Source: Paenibacillus sp. TCA20 (GTDB lineage: Bacteria; Bacillota; Bacilli; Paenibacillales; Paenibacillaceae). From it: a DNA stretch of 64,000 nucleotides. The notes under the pieces are model-generated. The model had not been told where the DNA came from, searched no databases, and saw only the letters and a list, made by a program, of their open reading frames with translations. Of the stretch, positions 28,055-36,411 are shown piece after piece. The translations under genes and the position numbers were made by a program. How positions within the stretch are numbered: the first letter of the stretch is position 1; each line of letters opens with the position of its first letter. The stretch spans positions 434,001-498,000 of the forward strand of contig NZ_BBIW01000003.1 of the NCBI RefSeq assembly GCF_000732325.1, given 5' to 3'.

Positions 28055-28914
28055 AGGAATTACATCAAGTAACCACCATCGGAAAAATAAGCTATACCAA
28101 TGCATGGCCCATGTATCATTACTTCGAGCCGGCTGCCCTTATGAATCCGGCAGAGCTGATTACAGAGGTGCCGGCCAGGTTGAATGAACGTATTCATGAA
28201 GGAACGCTGGACTTAAGCGCGATGTCGTCCTTTGCATACGGCATGGCATCTGATCGATTACTTCTGTTACCGGATATTTCAGTGAGCAGCCGCGGAGAAG
28301 TAAAATCCATCTTGCTATTCAGCAAGGAGCCCATCGAATCTATCGTAAACCGTACGATTGCTCTGACCAATACTTCAGCAACCTCAGTAAATTTGCTCAA
28401 AGTGATTATGACGAAGTTCTATGAGGGTAATCCTGATTATATTACGATGGAGCCTGAGCTTGAGCGTATGATGGAAAATGCAGATGCGGCTCTGCTTATT
28501 GGAGATCACGCTATCAAAGCGTCCTGGGCAGACCATCCTTATCATGTTTACGATCTTGGTGAGTTATGGTATCGGTATACCGGGCACCAGATGACTTATG
28601 CCGTGTGGGCAGTAAATCGAAGCTTCGCGGACAATAATGCAGACACTGTCAAAGAGATAGCTGAGGCGTTTTATAACAGCAAGACAGCGAGCCTGCGGGA
28701 TCTTGCACCCGTTGTTAGGCATGCAGTACAGCACATTGGCGGTTCTGAAGCCTATTGGTATGCGTATTTTAGAAATTTGGTTTACGATTTTGGCGAAAAT
28801 GAGTTGCGAGGGCTGCAGCTGTATTTCCGTTATGCACATGAGCTTGGTCTCATGGAGCATGAGGTCCAGGTGGATCTCTGGAATGAGAATAAGCTGATAC
28901 GGGTGACGGAATGA
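28051..28914 (+). CDS. mqnA: Chorismate dehydratase MqnA
   Basis: About 287 residues. TIGKISYTNAWPMYHYF matches the opening of MqnA (GRISYLNAWP type), with PARLNERIHEGTLDLSAMSSFAYG and ALLIGDHAI of the periplasmic-binding-like fold. Converts chorismate to 3-[(1-carboxyvinyl)oxy]benzoate, the entry to futalosine-dependent menaquinone synthesis. TTG at 28051 (GGGAGGAG, 6-nt spacing) overlaps the ubiX stop; ATG 28036 lies in front of that SD. Overlaps hepT by 4 bp. Confidence 0.9.
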   Translation: MKELHQVTTIGKISYTNAWPMYHYFEPAALMNPAELITEVPARLNERIHEGTLDLSAMSSFAYGMASDRLLLLPDISVSSRGEVKSILLFSKEPIESIVNRTIALTNTSATSVNLLKVIMTKFYEGNPDYITMEPELERMMENADAALLIGDHAIKASWADHPYHVYDLGELWYRYTGHQMTYAVWAVNRSFADNNADTVKEIAEAFYNSKTASLRDLAPVVRHAVQHIGGSEAYWYAYFRNLVYDFGENELRGLQLYFRYAHELGLMEHEVQVDLWNENKLIRVTE

Positions 28915-29885
28915 AACTACTTGATATTTTGACTGCACTAAAGAAGGATATAAGTTATATAGAGAAAGAGTTATACCGCGGTGTAGAAACGAGTGAGCCT
29001 CTGCTTGCGGAAACTTCGCTTCATTTGCTTAAGGCAGGCGGCAAACGGCTCAGACCGGTCTTTGTCCTGCTTGGGGGAAAGTTCGGGAACTATGACATTG
29101 AGGTATTGAAGCACGTGGCAGTTCCGCTTGAACTGATCCATTCCTCGTCGCTTGTTCATGATGATGTAATCGACAATGCAGAAACAAGACGAGGGCAGCT
29201 TACCGTCAAATCGAAATGGGACAATCGTATCGCGATGTATACGGGTGACTACATCTATGCACGTGCCATGTCAATTATAGCGGAGCTGCCTAATCCGCTG
29301 ATCCATCAGACGATGGCGAAGGCGATGGTGCAAATGACGATCGGCGAGATGGAACAGATCAGGGACTTCTTTAACACCGATCAAAATGTGCGTAACTATT
29401 TGCTGCGGATACGCCGCAAAACAGCACTCCTCATCGCAATCAGCTGTCAGCTTGGGGCTGTGGCGGCCGGTGCGGATAAAGAGGTGTGCAGAAGACTCTA
29501 CAGCTATGGCTATAATGTAGGCATGGCCTTTCAGATTCAGGATGATTTGCTTGATCTAAGAGGCACAGAGAAGCAGCTCGGCAAGCCGCCTGGAAGTGAC
29601 ATGCTTCAAGGCAATATTACGATACCCGTTATTTTCGCATTGCAGGAAGAGCGTATTCGGGAGGATCTGCTCCAGCTTATTCACCGGATTCATGAAGATG
29701 GAGACAAGGGGTCCGTGCAAGCTGCAGTAGGCATGATTCGTGAAAGCGATGGAATGGCTAAAGCAGAGGCACTGGCTGACCGATATATGAATAAAGCTCT
29801 TGATGCGCTGGAAGGACTTCCTGACATTAAGACGAAGAAAAATCTACGGGATATCGCTCATTTTGTTGTAAAACGTTCATATTAA
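28911..29885 (+). CDS. hepT: Heptaprenyl diphosphate synthase component II
   Basis: 324 residues. Catalytic trans-prenyltransferase subunit: first Asp-rich motif HDDVIDNAETRRG (about 80-92) and second QIQDDLLDLRG (about 205-215), with GGKRLRPVFVLL near the N-terminus. Pairs with HepS encoded four genes upstream. ATGA overlap with mqnA. Confidence 0.95.
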   Translation: MKLLDILTALKKDISYIEKELYRGVETSEPLLAETSLHLLKAGGKRLRPVFVLLGGKFGNYDIEVLKHVAVPLELIHSSSLVHDDVIDNAETRRGQLTVKSKWDNRIAMYTGDYIYARAMSIIAELPNPLIHQTMAKAMVQMTIGEMEQIRDFFNTDQNVRNYLLRIRRKTALLIAISCQLGAVAAGADKEVCRRLYSYGYNVGMAFQIQDDLLDLRGTEKQLGKPPGSDMLQGNITIPVIFALQEERIREDLLQLIHRIHEDGDKGSVQAAVGMIRESDGMAKAEALADRYMNKALDALEGLPDIKTKKNLRDIAHFVVKRSY

Positions 29886-29936
29886 CCTGGCAGGAACATC
29901 AAGAAAGCAAGTCGAAAGTCATTATGCAGCTAGCTG

Positions 29937-29992
29937 GGGCGTGTCTTAAAAATCACTGGAGTGAAATCTGTTTTAGAGTTTAAGACACGCCC
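29937..29992 (+). terminator. Inverted repeat between hepT and ndk
   Basis: GGGGCGTGTCTTAAA (29937-) pairs with TTTAAGACACGCCC (29979-29992), about 14 bp of stem with a 28-nt loop. No T run follows, so it may be a weak or factor-dependent terminator, or an mRNA 3' stabiliser. Confidence 0.6.
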
Positions 29993-30025
29993 TGATTCTT
30001 AAACAAAGCCTGGAGGGAATAGACG

Positions 30026-30469
30026 ATGGAGCGTACTTTTTTAATGGTGAAACCAGATGGGGTTCAGCGTGGATTGATTGGGCGCATTATTAGCCGGTTT
30101 GAGGACAAGGGGTTTAAGCTGGTGGCAGGCAAGTTTGTACAGGTCACAGATGAACAAGCTAAACGTCACTACGCCGAGCATGATGGCAAACCTTTCTTTG
30201 ATGACTTGGTGTCCTTCATTACTTCCGGACCTGTATTTGCGATGGTATGGGAAGGCGAAGACATCATCACTCTATCACGGATGCTCATCGGCAAGACGAA
30301 TGTGAAAGAAGCGCTTCCTGGGACGATTCGGGGGGATTTTGCGGCGATCACACCACATAATTTGATTCATGGCTCTGATTCACCAGAGAGTGCGGCCAGA
30401 GAACTCCGTAACTTCTTTGCAGAAGAAGAACTTGTAGCTTATGACAAAACGATTGCTGTCTGGACTTAA
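30026..30469 (+). CDS. ndk: Nucleoside diphosphate kinase
   Basis: 147 residues. [33 protein letters not shown] and the active-site histidine in [15 protein letters not shown] are canonical. Exchanges the gamma-phosphate among NTPs. SD TGGAGGG. Same place as in B. subtilis, between hepT and cheR. Confidence 0.97.
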   Translation: MERTFLMVKPDGVQRGLIGRIISRFEDKGFKLVAGKFVQVTDEQAKRHYAEHDGKPFFDDLVSFITSGPVFAMVWEGEDIITLSRMLIGKTNVKEALPGTIRGDFAAITPHNLIHGSDSPESAARELRNFFAEEELVAYDKTIAVWT

Positions 30470-30505
30470 AATGTGCGGTTCTTTTCCTAAGAAAGAAGGT
30501 TTCAG

Positions 30506-31306
30506 GTGTCCAATCTAGAGATTGAAACTACGCAATCCGATTACTTGCTATTTATTCGTAATGTAAAACAGGCCACGGGTATTGATCTTTCGCAATATAA
30601 AGAAGCTCAAATGAAACGAAGACTTACGACGCTTCGTAACAAGCACGGGCATGAGAGCTTTGCATCCTTTTTTGAAGAAATGACCCGCAACAAAGCTTTA
30701 TTTCTTGAATTTCTGGATCGGATGACCATCAATGTCTCTGAATTTTGGCGTAACCGGAACAGATGGGAAGTGCTTAAAGATCGCATTCTGCCTAGTCTGA
30801 CCCGGGATCACCAGAAGCTCAAGATCTGGAGTGCCGCCTGTTCTACTGGGGAAGAGCCTTACACATTGGCTATGATTGTGGATATGTTAGGCTTGTTAAA
30901 CCAGACGGAATTGCGTGCTACCGATATTGATGAAGGTGCTCTGGCCAGAGCCAGTAAGGGTACATATCTGGAGCGTTCACTGAGAGAGGTACCTGAGTCC
31001 GTGTGCAGACGTTATTTTACCGAGGATGGGCTTCAGTATCATATTGATCCTAAGCTGAAACAGGCGGTGCGCTTTAGCAAGCAGAACTTGCTGTCTGATC
31101 CATTCGAAGAAGGCTTTGATCTCATTGTTTGCCGAAATGTAATGATATATTTTACGGAAGAGGCCAAGCATTTACTGTATCAAAAGTTCGCCAAAGCGCT
31201 TAGACCTGGCGGGGTATTGTTCGTGGGAAGCACAGAGCAGATTTTTTCTCCCGCTCAATATAATCTGGTTTCGGTGGACACCTTTTTTTACCAAAAGTCT
31301 GTATAA
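30506..31306 (+). CDS. cheR: Chemotaxis methyltransferase CheR
   Basis: 266 residues. N-terminal helical domain, then the SAM domain with MTINVSEFWRNRNRW (TFFR-like motif), IWSAACSTGEEPYTLAM, ATDIDEGALARASKGTY and FDLIVCRNVMIYF. Methylates glutamates on chemoreceptors. GTG start at 30506 after AAGAAGG. Confidence 0.95.
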   Translation: MSNLEIETTQSDYLLFIRNVKQATGIDLSQYKEAQMKRRLTTLRNKHGHESFASFFEEMTRNKALFLEFLDRMTINVSEFWRNRNRWEVLKDRILPSLTRDHQKLKIWSAACSTGEEPYTLAMIVDMLGLLNQTELRATDIDEGALARASKGTYLERSLREVPESVCRRYFTEDGLQYHIDPKLKQAVRFSKQNLLSDPFEEGFDLIVCRNVMIYFTEEAKHLLYQKFAKALRPGGVLFVGSTEQIFSPAQYNLVSVDTFFYQKSV

Positions 31307-31373
31307 GTATAGTTCGAGTATGAATTGACCTATACTGGAACTATCTGTGTGAAGACTTTTTGGGGGTAATGAA

Positions 31374-31553
31374 ATGGATAAAAGAACGGTAATCGCTGCA
31401 TATAGACAAGGACTTATCAATATCCGGGAATGTGCCCAGATTATCGGGCTGGACACGACTCAAATGGAGCGAATGCTTGGTGAGATCAAGCCTCAGTCAG
31501 ACGCTGATCGACATGAGCTGTCATGGCGGGCCGGACTATCTGCTGGCAAGTAA
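31374..31553 (+). CDS. 59-residue conserved-looking small protein
   Basis: MDKRTVIAAYRQGLINIREC with a following IIGLDTTQMERMLGEIK resembles a small helix-turn-helix (residues about 8-42). GGGGG lies about 7 nt before the ATG. It has its own terminator at 31567. No family recognised; it could be a small DNA-binding regulator between cheR and the aro operon. Confidence 0.55.
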   Translation: MDKRTVIAAYRQGLINIRECAQIIGLDTTQMERMLGEIKPQSDADRHELSWRAGLSAGK

Positions 31554-31566
31554 TGAAACCTATACG

Positions 31567-31604
31567 GAAACGCCTGTCCTATGGTGAGGATAGGCGTTTC
31601 TTTG
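31567..31604 (+). terminator. Terminator before the aro operon
   Basis: GAAACGCCT-GTCCTAT pairs with GGATAGGCGTTTC, followed by TTTG. Strong stem, moderate T tail. Confidence 0.8.
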
Positions 31605-31649
31605 TTTCGCCAATCGCATAACTGGAGTGAGGCGAAATCAGATCCATTC

Positions 31650-31678
31650 TTGTCAAACATAACATGCTATACTATAAT
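31650..31678 (+). promoter_or_regulatory. Sigma-A promoter of the aromatic supraoperon
   Basis: TTGTCA (31650-31655), 17-nt spacer, TATAAT (31673-31678); leader of about 50 nt to aroC. Confidence 0.82.
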
Positions 31679-31737
31679 GATCAAAGATTAAACATTTTAG
31701 CAGTTTAAAGCTTAACAGTATAAAGGGGGAACGTATT

Positions 31738-32907
31738 ATGAGTCTTCGTTATTTAACCGCAGGGGAAACGCACGGACCCCAATTGACAGCAATCGTAGAG
31801 GGACTTCCAAGTAATATGAAAGTGGATTTTGAGGAGCTGAATTTTCAGCTGCATCGCCGCCAGAAGGGATATGGACGCGGGCGTCGGATGCAAATTGAGA
31901 AAGATACAGCTGAATTTGTTGGCGGTATTCGCCATGGATATACAACAGGAGCCCCGGTAGCTCTAGTCGTGGAGAACAAGGACTGGACGCACTGGCGCAA
32001 CATTATGAATATTGAACCGATTGAAGGTACAGATGAAGAGAAGCGCAGAGTGCATCGTCCAAGACCAGGACATGCTGATCTGAATGGCGGACTTAAATAC
32101 AATCTGAAGGATCTCAGAAATGTGCTTGAGCGTTCCAGTGCTCGGGAAACGACGGTAAGAGTAGCGGTTGGAGCCATTGCACGTCAGCTTCTGGCAGAGT
32201 TCGGCATACAGATTGCGGGCCGTGTGCTGCGAATCGGTGAGATTGAAGCTCCGTATGAGGAACTGCCGATTGAAGAGCTGCGCAGCCGCACAGAAGCTTC
32301 CTCGGTCCGTGTAACGGATCCTGAAACAGAGAAGAAGATGGAAGCTTACATTGATCAGATCAAGAAAGATGGGGACTCGATTGGCGGCATTGTAGAATGT
32401 GTCGTGGAAGGTGTTCCTGTCGGGCTTGGAAGCTATGTACAGTATGATCGTAAGCTTGATGGACGTATTGCTCAGGCTGTCATGTCGATTAATGCCTTCA
32501 AAGGTGTCGAGATCGGTATTGGATTTGAAGCGGGTACGATTCCGGGATCACAGGTTCATGATGAAATCCTGTACAGTGAGGATAAGGGATACCATCGTGC
32601 ATCCAATCGCCTGGGCGGATTTGAAGGCGGTGTGACGAACGGCATGCCTGTCGTTGTACGCGGTGTAATGAAGCCGATTCCTACGTTATACAAACCACTG
32701 CAAAGTGTAGATATTGATACAAAAGAGCCGTTTACAGCTCAAGTGGAACGTTCAGATGCTTGCGCAGTTCCTGCTGCCAGTGTAGTCATGGAGCATGTGG
32801 TTGCCTGGGAGATCGCAAAGGCATTCCTGGAGAAATTCGGCGGCGATTCCATTGAGGAGATAAGAGCCAATCTGGAGAACTATAATGCCCAGTTGGAGCG
32901 TTACTAA
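31738..32907 (+). CDS. aroC: Chorismate synthase
   Basis: 389 residues. Converts EPSP to chorismate with reduced FMN. Signatures [48 protein letters not shown] (His and FMN-contact region) and [21 protein letters not shown]. Called aroF in B. subtilis nomenclature. SD AAAGGGGG. First gene of aroC-aroB-aroH. Confidence 0.97.
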   Translation: MSLRYLTAGETHGPQLTAIVEGLPSNMKVDFEELNFQLHRRQKGYGRGRRMQIEKDTAEFVGGIRHGYTTGAPVALVVENKDWTHWRNIMNIEPIEGTDEEKRRVHRPRPGHADLNGGLKYNLKDLRNVLERSSARETTVRVAVGAIARQLLAEFGIQIAGRVLRIGEIEAPYEELPIEELRSRTEASSVRVTDPETEKKMEAYIDQIKKDGDSIGGIVECVVEGVPVGLGSYVQYDRKLDGRIAQAVMSINAFKGVEIGIGFEAGTIPGSQVHDEILYSEDKGYHRASNRLGGFEGGVTNGMPVVVRGVMKPIPTLYKPLQSVDIDTKEPFTAQVERSDACAVPAASVVMEHVVAWEIAKAFLEKFGGDSIEEIRANLENYNAQLERY

Positions 32908-32909
32908 TC

Positions 32910-34013
32910 ATGAAGACGCTGAATGTTGACCTGGGCGAACGTTCATACCCTATTTATATCGGCAGCGGGCTGCTTGCTAAGACAGGCAGCCATCTGGCTC
33001 AGCACGGAGTAAGCAGCAAGAGTCCGATCATGGTTATTACGGACGATCAAATCGCTCCGTATTATTTGCAAATTGTGAAGGACTCCTTGGAGCAAGCAGG
33101 CTACAAGGTTGTATCCGCCGTGGTTCAGAGTGGAGAGACGTCCAAGTCTCTCACCGTTTACACGGAAATGATGACCCTAGCGATTGAAGGAGGTCTTGAT
33201 CGAAGCTCTGCTATTCTAGCCCTTGGCGGTGGAGTCGTCGGTGATTTGGCTGGCTTCGTTGCTGCTACTTATATGCGTGGGATTCGATTTGTGCAGATTC
33301 CGACAACAATCCTTGCTCATGACAGCAGCGTAGGGGGCAAAGTAGCGGTCAACCATCCGCTTGCCAAAAATATCATCGGAGCATTTCATCAACCCGAGTT
33401 TGTTCTGTATGATGTGGACACGCTGAAGACGCTGCCTCCACGGGAAGTTTCGGCAGGTCTTGCAGAAATGCTGAAGCACGGACTGATTCAAGACGAGGAG
33501 TTTGCCTACTGGTGTGAAGAGCATGCGAATAAGCTGCTCTCCTTAGATAAGGATTCACTCGTATATGGTTTGCTGCGCGGCTGTTCGATCAAGGCAGATA
33601 TCGTATCCCAGGACGAAAGAGAAAATGGGATTCGGGCTACACTGAACCTGGGTCACACCATCGGTCATGCGATTGAAGCGATCGCAGGATATGGCAAATT
33701 TCTGCATGGTGAGGCCATCTCGATCGGAATGGTTGGTGCCGCACAGCTCGGCGTATTAAGAGGAGCCGATCCGGTGCTGTACACAACGACGAGGCGCATG
33801 CTCGAATCATTGAATTTGCCTACATCACTTCCGGCTGACATGAGTACAGATGATATTCTGGCAGCTATGATGCATGACAAAAAATTTAGAGAAGGCCTAA
33901 TGGTCTTTATCATCCCGACCAAGATCGGTGAAGTTGTCGTTGCGAATGATGTTCGAGTACAGGACGTCAGGGATGTTATCGATGGGCTGAAAGAAAGAGG
34001 CGTAAACGCATGA
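32910..34013 (+). CDS. aroB: 3-dehydroquinate synthase
   Basis: 367 residues. Second shikimate step from DAHP, NAD and metal dependent. ALGGGVVGDLAGFVAATYMRGIRFVQIPTT, DSSVGGKVAVNHPLAKNIIGAFHQP, and the zinc-ligand regions LAEMLKHGLI, LNLGHTIGHAIE and LHGEAISIGM. Two bp after aroC. Confidence 0.97.
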   Translation: MKTLNVDLGERSYPIYIGSGLLAKTGSHLAQHGVSSKSPIMVITDDQIAPYYLQIVKDSLEQAGYKVVSAVVQSGETSKSLTVYTEMMTLAIEGGLDRSSAILALGGGVVGDLAGFVAATYMRGIRFVQIPTTILAHDSSVGGKVAVNHPLAKNIIGAFHQPEFVLYDVDTLKTLPPREVSAGLAEMLKHGLIQDEEFAYWCEEHANKLLSLDKDSLVYGLLRGCSIKADIVSQDERENGIRATLNLGHTIGHAIEAIAGYGKFLHGEAISIGMVGAAQLGVLRGADPVLYTTTRRMLESLNLPTSLPADMSTDDILAAMMHDKKFREGLMVFIIPTKIGEVVVANDVRVQDVRDVIDGLKERGVNA

Positions 34014-34390
34014 TGTACACAAGAGGTATACGAGGTGCAACAACGGTAACGAGCAACACGGAAGCAGAGATTATGAAGGAAACTTCCAAGCTGCTTCAAG
34101 AGATCGTAGAACGTAATCAGCTTGAGCCGGAAGCCATCTGCAGCGTATGGATTACACTTACTCAAGATCTTGATGCTGCCTTTCCGGCCAAGGCGATTCG
34201 TGAGCTGACTGGATGGGAGCTAGTGCCCTTAATGTGTTCCTTGGAGGTTCCGGTCAAAGGAGCACTGGAGAAGTGCATTCGCTTTATGATCCATGTGAAT
34301 ACAGAGAAATCACAAAAGGAAATTCAACATGTTTATTTAAACGGTGCGAAGGCACTGCGTCCTGATTTGGCCGCTTCCTCTGGAAGCTAA
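34010..34390 (+). CDS. aroH: Chorismate mutase (AroH type)
   Basis: 126 residues; the monofunctional trimeric AroH fold: GIRGATTVTSNTEAEIM at the N-terminus with the active-site Arg, and AVP/CSLEVPVKGALEKCIRFMIHVNT. Makes prephenate for Phe and Tyr. Overlaps aroB by 4 bp. Confidence 0.95.
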   Translation: MMYTRGIRGATTVTSNTEAEIMKETSKLLQEIVERNQLEPEAICSVWITLTQDLDAAFPAKAIRELTGWELVPLMCSLEVPVKGALEKCIRFMIHVNTEKSQKEIQHVYLNGAKALRPDLAASSGS

Positions 34391-34404
34391 GGGCAAATCG
34401 AACC

Positions 34405-34433
34405 TTGCCAAAATGGATTAAACTATGTATAGT
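34405..34433 (+). promoter_or_regulatory. Internal trp promoter
   Basis: TTGCCA (34405-34410), 17-nt spacer, TATAGT (34428-34433). The start (near 34440) coincides with the first triplet of the TRAP site. B. subtilis also has a trp promoter inside the supraoperon after aroH. Confidence 0.82.
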
Positions 34434-34439
34434 GAACTG

Positions 34440-34489
34440 TAGCAGAGATGAGAAGAGTTAAGACGTTTGATGAGTAGAGCAGAGCTTAG
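34440..34489 (+). promoter_or_regulatory. TRAP-binding site in the trpE leader
   Basis: Nine NAG triplets mostly at 2-nt spacing: TAG 34440, GAG 34445, GAG 34450, GAG 34455, AAG 34460, then a 9-nt gap, GAG 34472, GAG 34477, GAG 34482, TAG 34487. This is the pattern bound by the 11-mer TRAP ring encoded at 23950. B. subtilis trp has 11 such triplets. Binding of Trp-charged TRAP is expected to favour termination before trpE. Confidence 0.88.
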
Positions 34490-34750
34490 CCATTTTCAGA
34501 AGGCTGTGGCCGATAGTGCATTCGCATGACGGTAGCATGGCTGGTGAAATGGGAGAAGTCCTTGGCCTTTAAGCATAAGGCAAGGCTTTTGAAGAGTTGA
34601 GAAACAAAGAAGAATATGGATACCCTGATGATCTGTAAGTACAGGATTATTGAGCATATATTCTGGTACTGAACTTATGGGCAATCATTGTAGGGGAAGT
34701 ATATTTTCTTTAGGTTTCTTATTGCCTACATACTCATATAATCGTTAATG
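34490..34750 (+). other. Long trp leader between TRAP site and terminator
   Basis: About 260 nt without a credible ORF. Holds a hairpin near 34560-34586 (CCTTGGCCTT / AAGGCAAGG) with a short T tail, and a TGTAGG/CCTACA pairing near 34689-34729. The role is unknown; B. subtilis has a much shorter spacing. Confidence 0.6.
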
Positions 34751-34779
34751 AACCTCTACAGTCTCGTAGAGGTTTTTTT
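34751..34779 (+). terminator. trp leader terminator
   Basis: AACCTCTAC-AGTCTC-GTAGAGGTT followed by a run of T residues, 65 bp before trpE. CTCTAC (34754-34759) of its 5' arm is complementary to GTAGAG (34474-34479) within the TRAP site, which could form an antiterminator when TRAP is not bound. Confidence 0.88.
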
Positions 34780-34844
34780 GCATACACGCATACTTCTTGA
34801 ACTTCATCTTTCGCCCATCTTAAGCTCAAGGGAGTGTTTTAAGG

Positions 34845-36395
34845 ATGTTGAATATCGAAGCACAAGAGGTACTTAGGCAAGCCAGGGAATATAATCTGAT
34901 TCCTGTCGTTAAGCGAATTCTTGCTGATATGGAGACCCCCATCCGGTTATTCAGCCGGTTCGCAGAGCAGGAATACGCATTTTTGTTAGAGAGTGTAGAG
35001 GGCGGGAGCAACTGGGCGAGATATTCATTTATCGGCACCGATCCTTTTATTACAATCTCCGGTAAGAACGGAGTTATTACTGTAGAACACGACGGACGTA
35101 GACAACAAATGCAAGGCAAACCGATAGAAGAGCTAAAGGTGCTGCTCAGACAGTACCGCAGTCCTATGGTGGACGGATTACCGCCGTTTACGGGCGGAGC
35201 GATCGGGTTTTTCGGATATGACCTGCTGCAGTATTACGAGAAGCTGCCGAAGCACGCGGTTGATGATCTTCAGATGGATGATATTCAGTTTATGTTCTGT
35301 GATCAGGTCATCGTATTTGACCATGTGAAGCAGCAGCTACTGTTAATAGGCAACGTACATGTTGCACCAGGGGATCGCGATGAGGATATCCTGCGTAATT
35401 ATCAGCTAGTGGATGAGAAGCTGGAGAAGCTCGCAAGGATCTTGGCAGATGAAGGACCGAAGGAGAATGCCAATCGTCATGCTATGCCAAGTGGAGTTGA
35501 ACTCGGTGATGTGAAGTCCAACCTGACAAAAGATCAATTTATTTCCAATGTAGAACAGGCTAAGGAATATATCCGTGCAGGGGATATTTTTCAAGTGGTG
35601 CTGTCCCAGCGCTTCCATATTGAGACCGAGGTATCTCCGCTTCAGGTATACCGGGTGCTCAGAACACTGAATCCATCACCATATATGTATTATTTAAAGC
35701 TGGGTGAGGAAGTGATCGTAGGCACTTCGCCAGAAGCGCTTGTCAAGGTCGATGGAGGAAGGGTACAGACTAGGCCAATCGCTGGCACGAGACCGAGAGG
35801 AGAAACGGCTGCGGAAGATGAGCGTCTAGCACAAGACCTGCTTCAGGACGAGAAGGAACGTGCAGAGCACCTGATGCTCGTTGATCTCGGCCGTAATGAT
35901 ATCGGAAAGGTCAGTCAGTTTGGTACCGTAAAGTGCGACTCTTTTATGGAGATTGAGAAATACTCGCACGTCATGCACATGGTGACGAATGTATCTGGCA
36001 CGATAAGGGAGGATAAGGATTTCTTTGATGCTTTTCTATCCTGTCTTCCGGCGGGTACCGTATCCGGTGCACCGAAGCTGAGAGCCATGCAGATCATTGC
36101 GGAGCTGGAGCGTGAAGCACGCGGTGCCTATGCCGGAGCGATCGGATACTTGGGCTTCAGCGGGAATATGGACTCCTGTATCACGATTCGCACGATTATA
36201 TTCAAGGAAGGCAAGGCCTATGTTCAGGCAGGGGCTGGCATCGTCTGGGATTCGGTTCCCGAGATGGAATATGAAGAGACAGTAAACAAAGCGAAGGCAC
36301 TCTTAACTGCAATCCGTTATGCTGAACAAATGTTTCCAAAAGCAGCTGTGCCCCTGAGCTACGCGAATCAAGATTATATTTATACACCTAATTGA
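34845..36395 (+). CDS. trpE: Anthranilate synthase component I
   Basis: 516 residues. Tryptophan feedback motif LLESVEGGSNWARYSFIG near residue 45 and the catalytic chorismate-binding part (TRPIAGTRPRGETAAEDE, LVDLGRNDIGKV, LPAGTVSGAPKLRAM, AGAGIVWDSVPEMEYEE). Needs a TrpG/PabA glutaminase, absent from the operon as in B. subtilis, so probably shared with folate synthesis elsewhere. ATG after an AAGGGAG. Confidence 0.97.
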   Translation: MLNIEAQEVLRQAREYNLIPVVKRILADMETPIRLFSRFAEQEYAFLLESVEGGSNWARYSFIGTDPFITISGKNGVITVEHDGRRQQMQGKPIEELKVLLRQYRSPMVDGLPPFTGGAIGFFGYDLLQYYEKLPKHAVDDLQMDDIQFMFCDQVIVFDHVKQQLLLIGNVHVAPGDRDEDILRNYQLVDEKLEKLARILADEGPKENANRHAMPSGVELGDVKSNLTKDQFISNVEQAKEYIRAGDIFQVVLSQRFHIETEVSPLQVYRVLRTLNPSPYMYYLKLGEEVIVGTSPEALVKVDGGRVQTRPIAGTRPRGETAAEDERLAQDLLQDEKERAEHLMLVDLGRNDIGKVSQFGTVKCDSFMEIEKYSHVMHMVTNVSGTIREDKDFFDAFLSCLPAGTVSGAPKLRAMQIIAELEREARGAYAGAIGYLGFSGNMDSCITIRTIIFKEGKAYVQAGAGIVWDSVPEMEYEETVNKAKALLTAIRYAEQMFPKAAVPLSYANQDYIYTPN

Positions 36396-36411
36396 TAAGG
36401 AGGAGATCACG

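Noticed and set aside
34391..34844. T-box in the trpE leader
   Set aside because: No T-box core (GGTGGNACC) or Stem I motifs; the NAG triplets point to TRAP instead.
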